Shown piece after piece: positions 5,505-5,887 of a DNA stretch of 5,887 nt. The translations under genes were made by a program, and so were the position numbers. Location: assembly GCA_035575515.1 (NCBI GenBank), contig DATLXU010000005.1, forward strand, positions 1-5,887, given 5' to 3'. This DNA comes from DATLXU01 sp035575515 (GTDB lineage Bacteria; Acidobacteriota; Blastocatellia; UBA7656). The notes under the pieces were generated by a model, which did no database searches, was not told where the DNA came from, and saw only the letters and a list, made by a program, of their open reading frames with translations. Every line of letters starts with the position of its first letter. Position 1 is the first letter of the stretch.

Positions 5505-5887
5505 CTAACGAAGTATCTTTCTAACTTGCTTTGGTGAGAGTCCCAGCACGCGGCGCATGTGATATGCGAGGTGACTCTGGTGAGCGAAACCGACTTCAGC
5601 GGCAATCTGACTGATTGGCAGATTGCCTTCGCCGAGCAGGCCTTTCGCGCGTTCTACGCGCCGCCGTATCACATACTGATGCGCGGGCATTCCGACAGAT
5701 TCGCGAAAGACCGTTTTGAAGTGCGAAACGCTCAAGCCGGCAGCGGCAGCGAGATTGGCAAGCGAAACGTCCCTGCTGAGATTGTCTTCGATAAAGGCGA
5801 GCACCTCTTTCAGCTTGCGGCCCGACAGACTGGGCTTATGATTTATTGGCTCGACCGACACCGTGCTGTGGCAGGCGACCAGCCGAG
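5505..5887 (-). CDS. AraC/XylS-family transcriptional regulator, C-terminal part (5' end outside window)
   Basis: The visible part carries the two helix-turn-helix motifs of the AraC family. The first is around DVSLANLAAAAGLSVSHF, with FRESVGMPAHQYVIRRRVERA following as the linker helix in parts; the second is around PISQIAAEVGFAHQSHLAYH, followed by GLSPKQVRK before the TAG stop at 5507-5505. A GTG at 5861 would give a 118-residue protein, but no ribosome binding site precedes it and the frame stays open to the window edge (RLVACHST just upstream), so the gene almost certainly continues. Family members are usually 250-320 residues with an N-terminal ligand-binding domain, which would lie outside; the effector is therefore unknown. 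The gene points toward the membrane-DUF1223 gene about 300 bases away, which makes that gene a possible but unproven target. Confidence 0.88.
   Translation of the reverse strand, partial: RLVACHSTVSVEPINHKPSLSGRKLKEVLAFIEDNLSRDVSLANLAAAAGLSVSHFKTVFRESVGMPAHQYVIRRRVERAKGLLGEGNLPISQIAAEVGFAHQSHLAYHMRRVLGLSPKQVRKILR

Overview
The window looks like a chromosomal stretch of a soil-type bacterium, most likely an Acidobacteriota member near Blastocatellia. This is inference: the sequence is moderately GC-rich, it carries a very large secreted sortilin-type Asp-box propeller protein of a kind abundant in that phylum, and its genes have clear Shine-Dalgarno sites. No rRNA or single-copy marker gene is present to confirm the taxonomy.

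Left edge (1-280, minus strand): the first 19 codons of a TnpB/OrfB-type IS200/IS605 protein run off the window at position 1. Upstream of it lie a candidate 36-aa small ORF with a good ribosome binding site, a hairpin inside that ORF that pairs best as minus-strand RNA, a TTGACA/TGTCAA dyad and a promoter-like pair of hexamers. Together these look like the left end of a TnpB element with its control region. From about 280 to 533 there is no credible gene, only a candidate extended -10 promoter for the next gene.

Centre (534-3842, plus strand): one 1102-aa gene encodes an exported Asp-box/BNR (sortilin/VPS10-like) beta-propeller protein with an Ig-like domain, a Gly-rich insertion and a helical tail. 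It ends 88 bases before a convergent gene, and the gap holds an 18-bp hairpin whose wobble pairs favour the plus-strand transcript.

Right (3931-5887, minus strand): a fused gene joins a multi-pass membrane domain to a DUF1223 thioredoxin-like domain with a CSTC motif. Its best start is at 5208, not at the longer 5235 start, which lies inside a 26-bp inverted repeat. That repeat pair (5228-5334) has a 55-base spacer and looks like a small MITE-like element. Upstream is the C-terminal DNA-binding part of an AraC/XylS-family regulator that continues past the right edge.

The genes do not form one clear pathway. The AraC-type regulator and the membrane-DUF1223 gene share a strand but are separated by about 300 bases and the inverted repeat, so any regulatory link is only a possibility. 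The most unusual items are the membrane-DUF1223 fusion, the structured leader in front of tnpB, and the palindromic element just upstream of the fusion gene's ribosome binding site.
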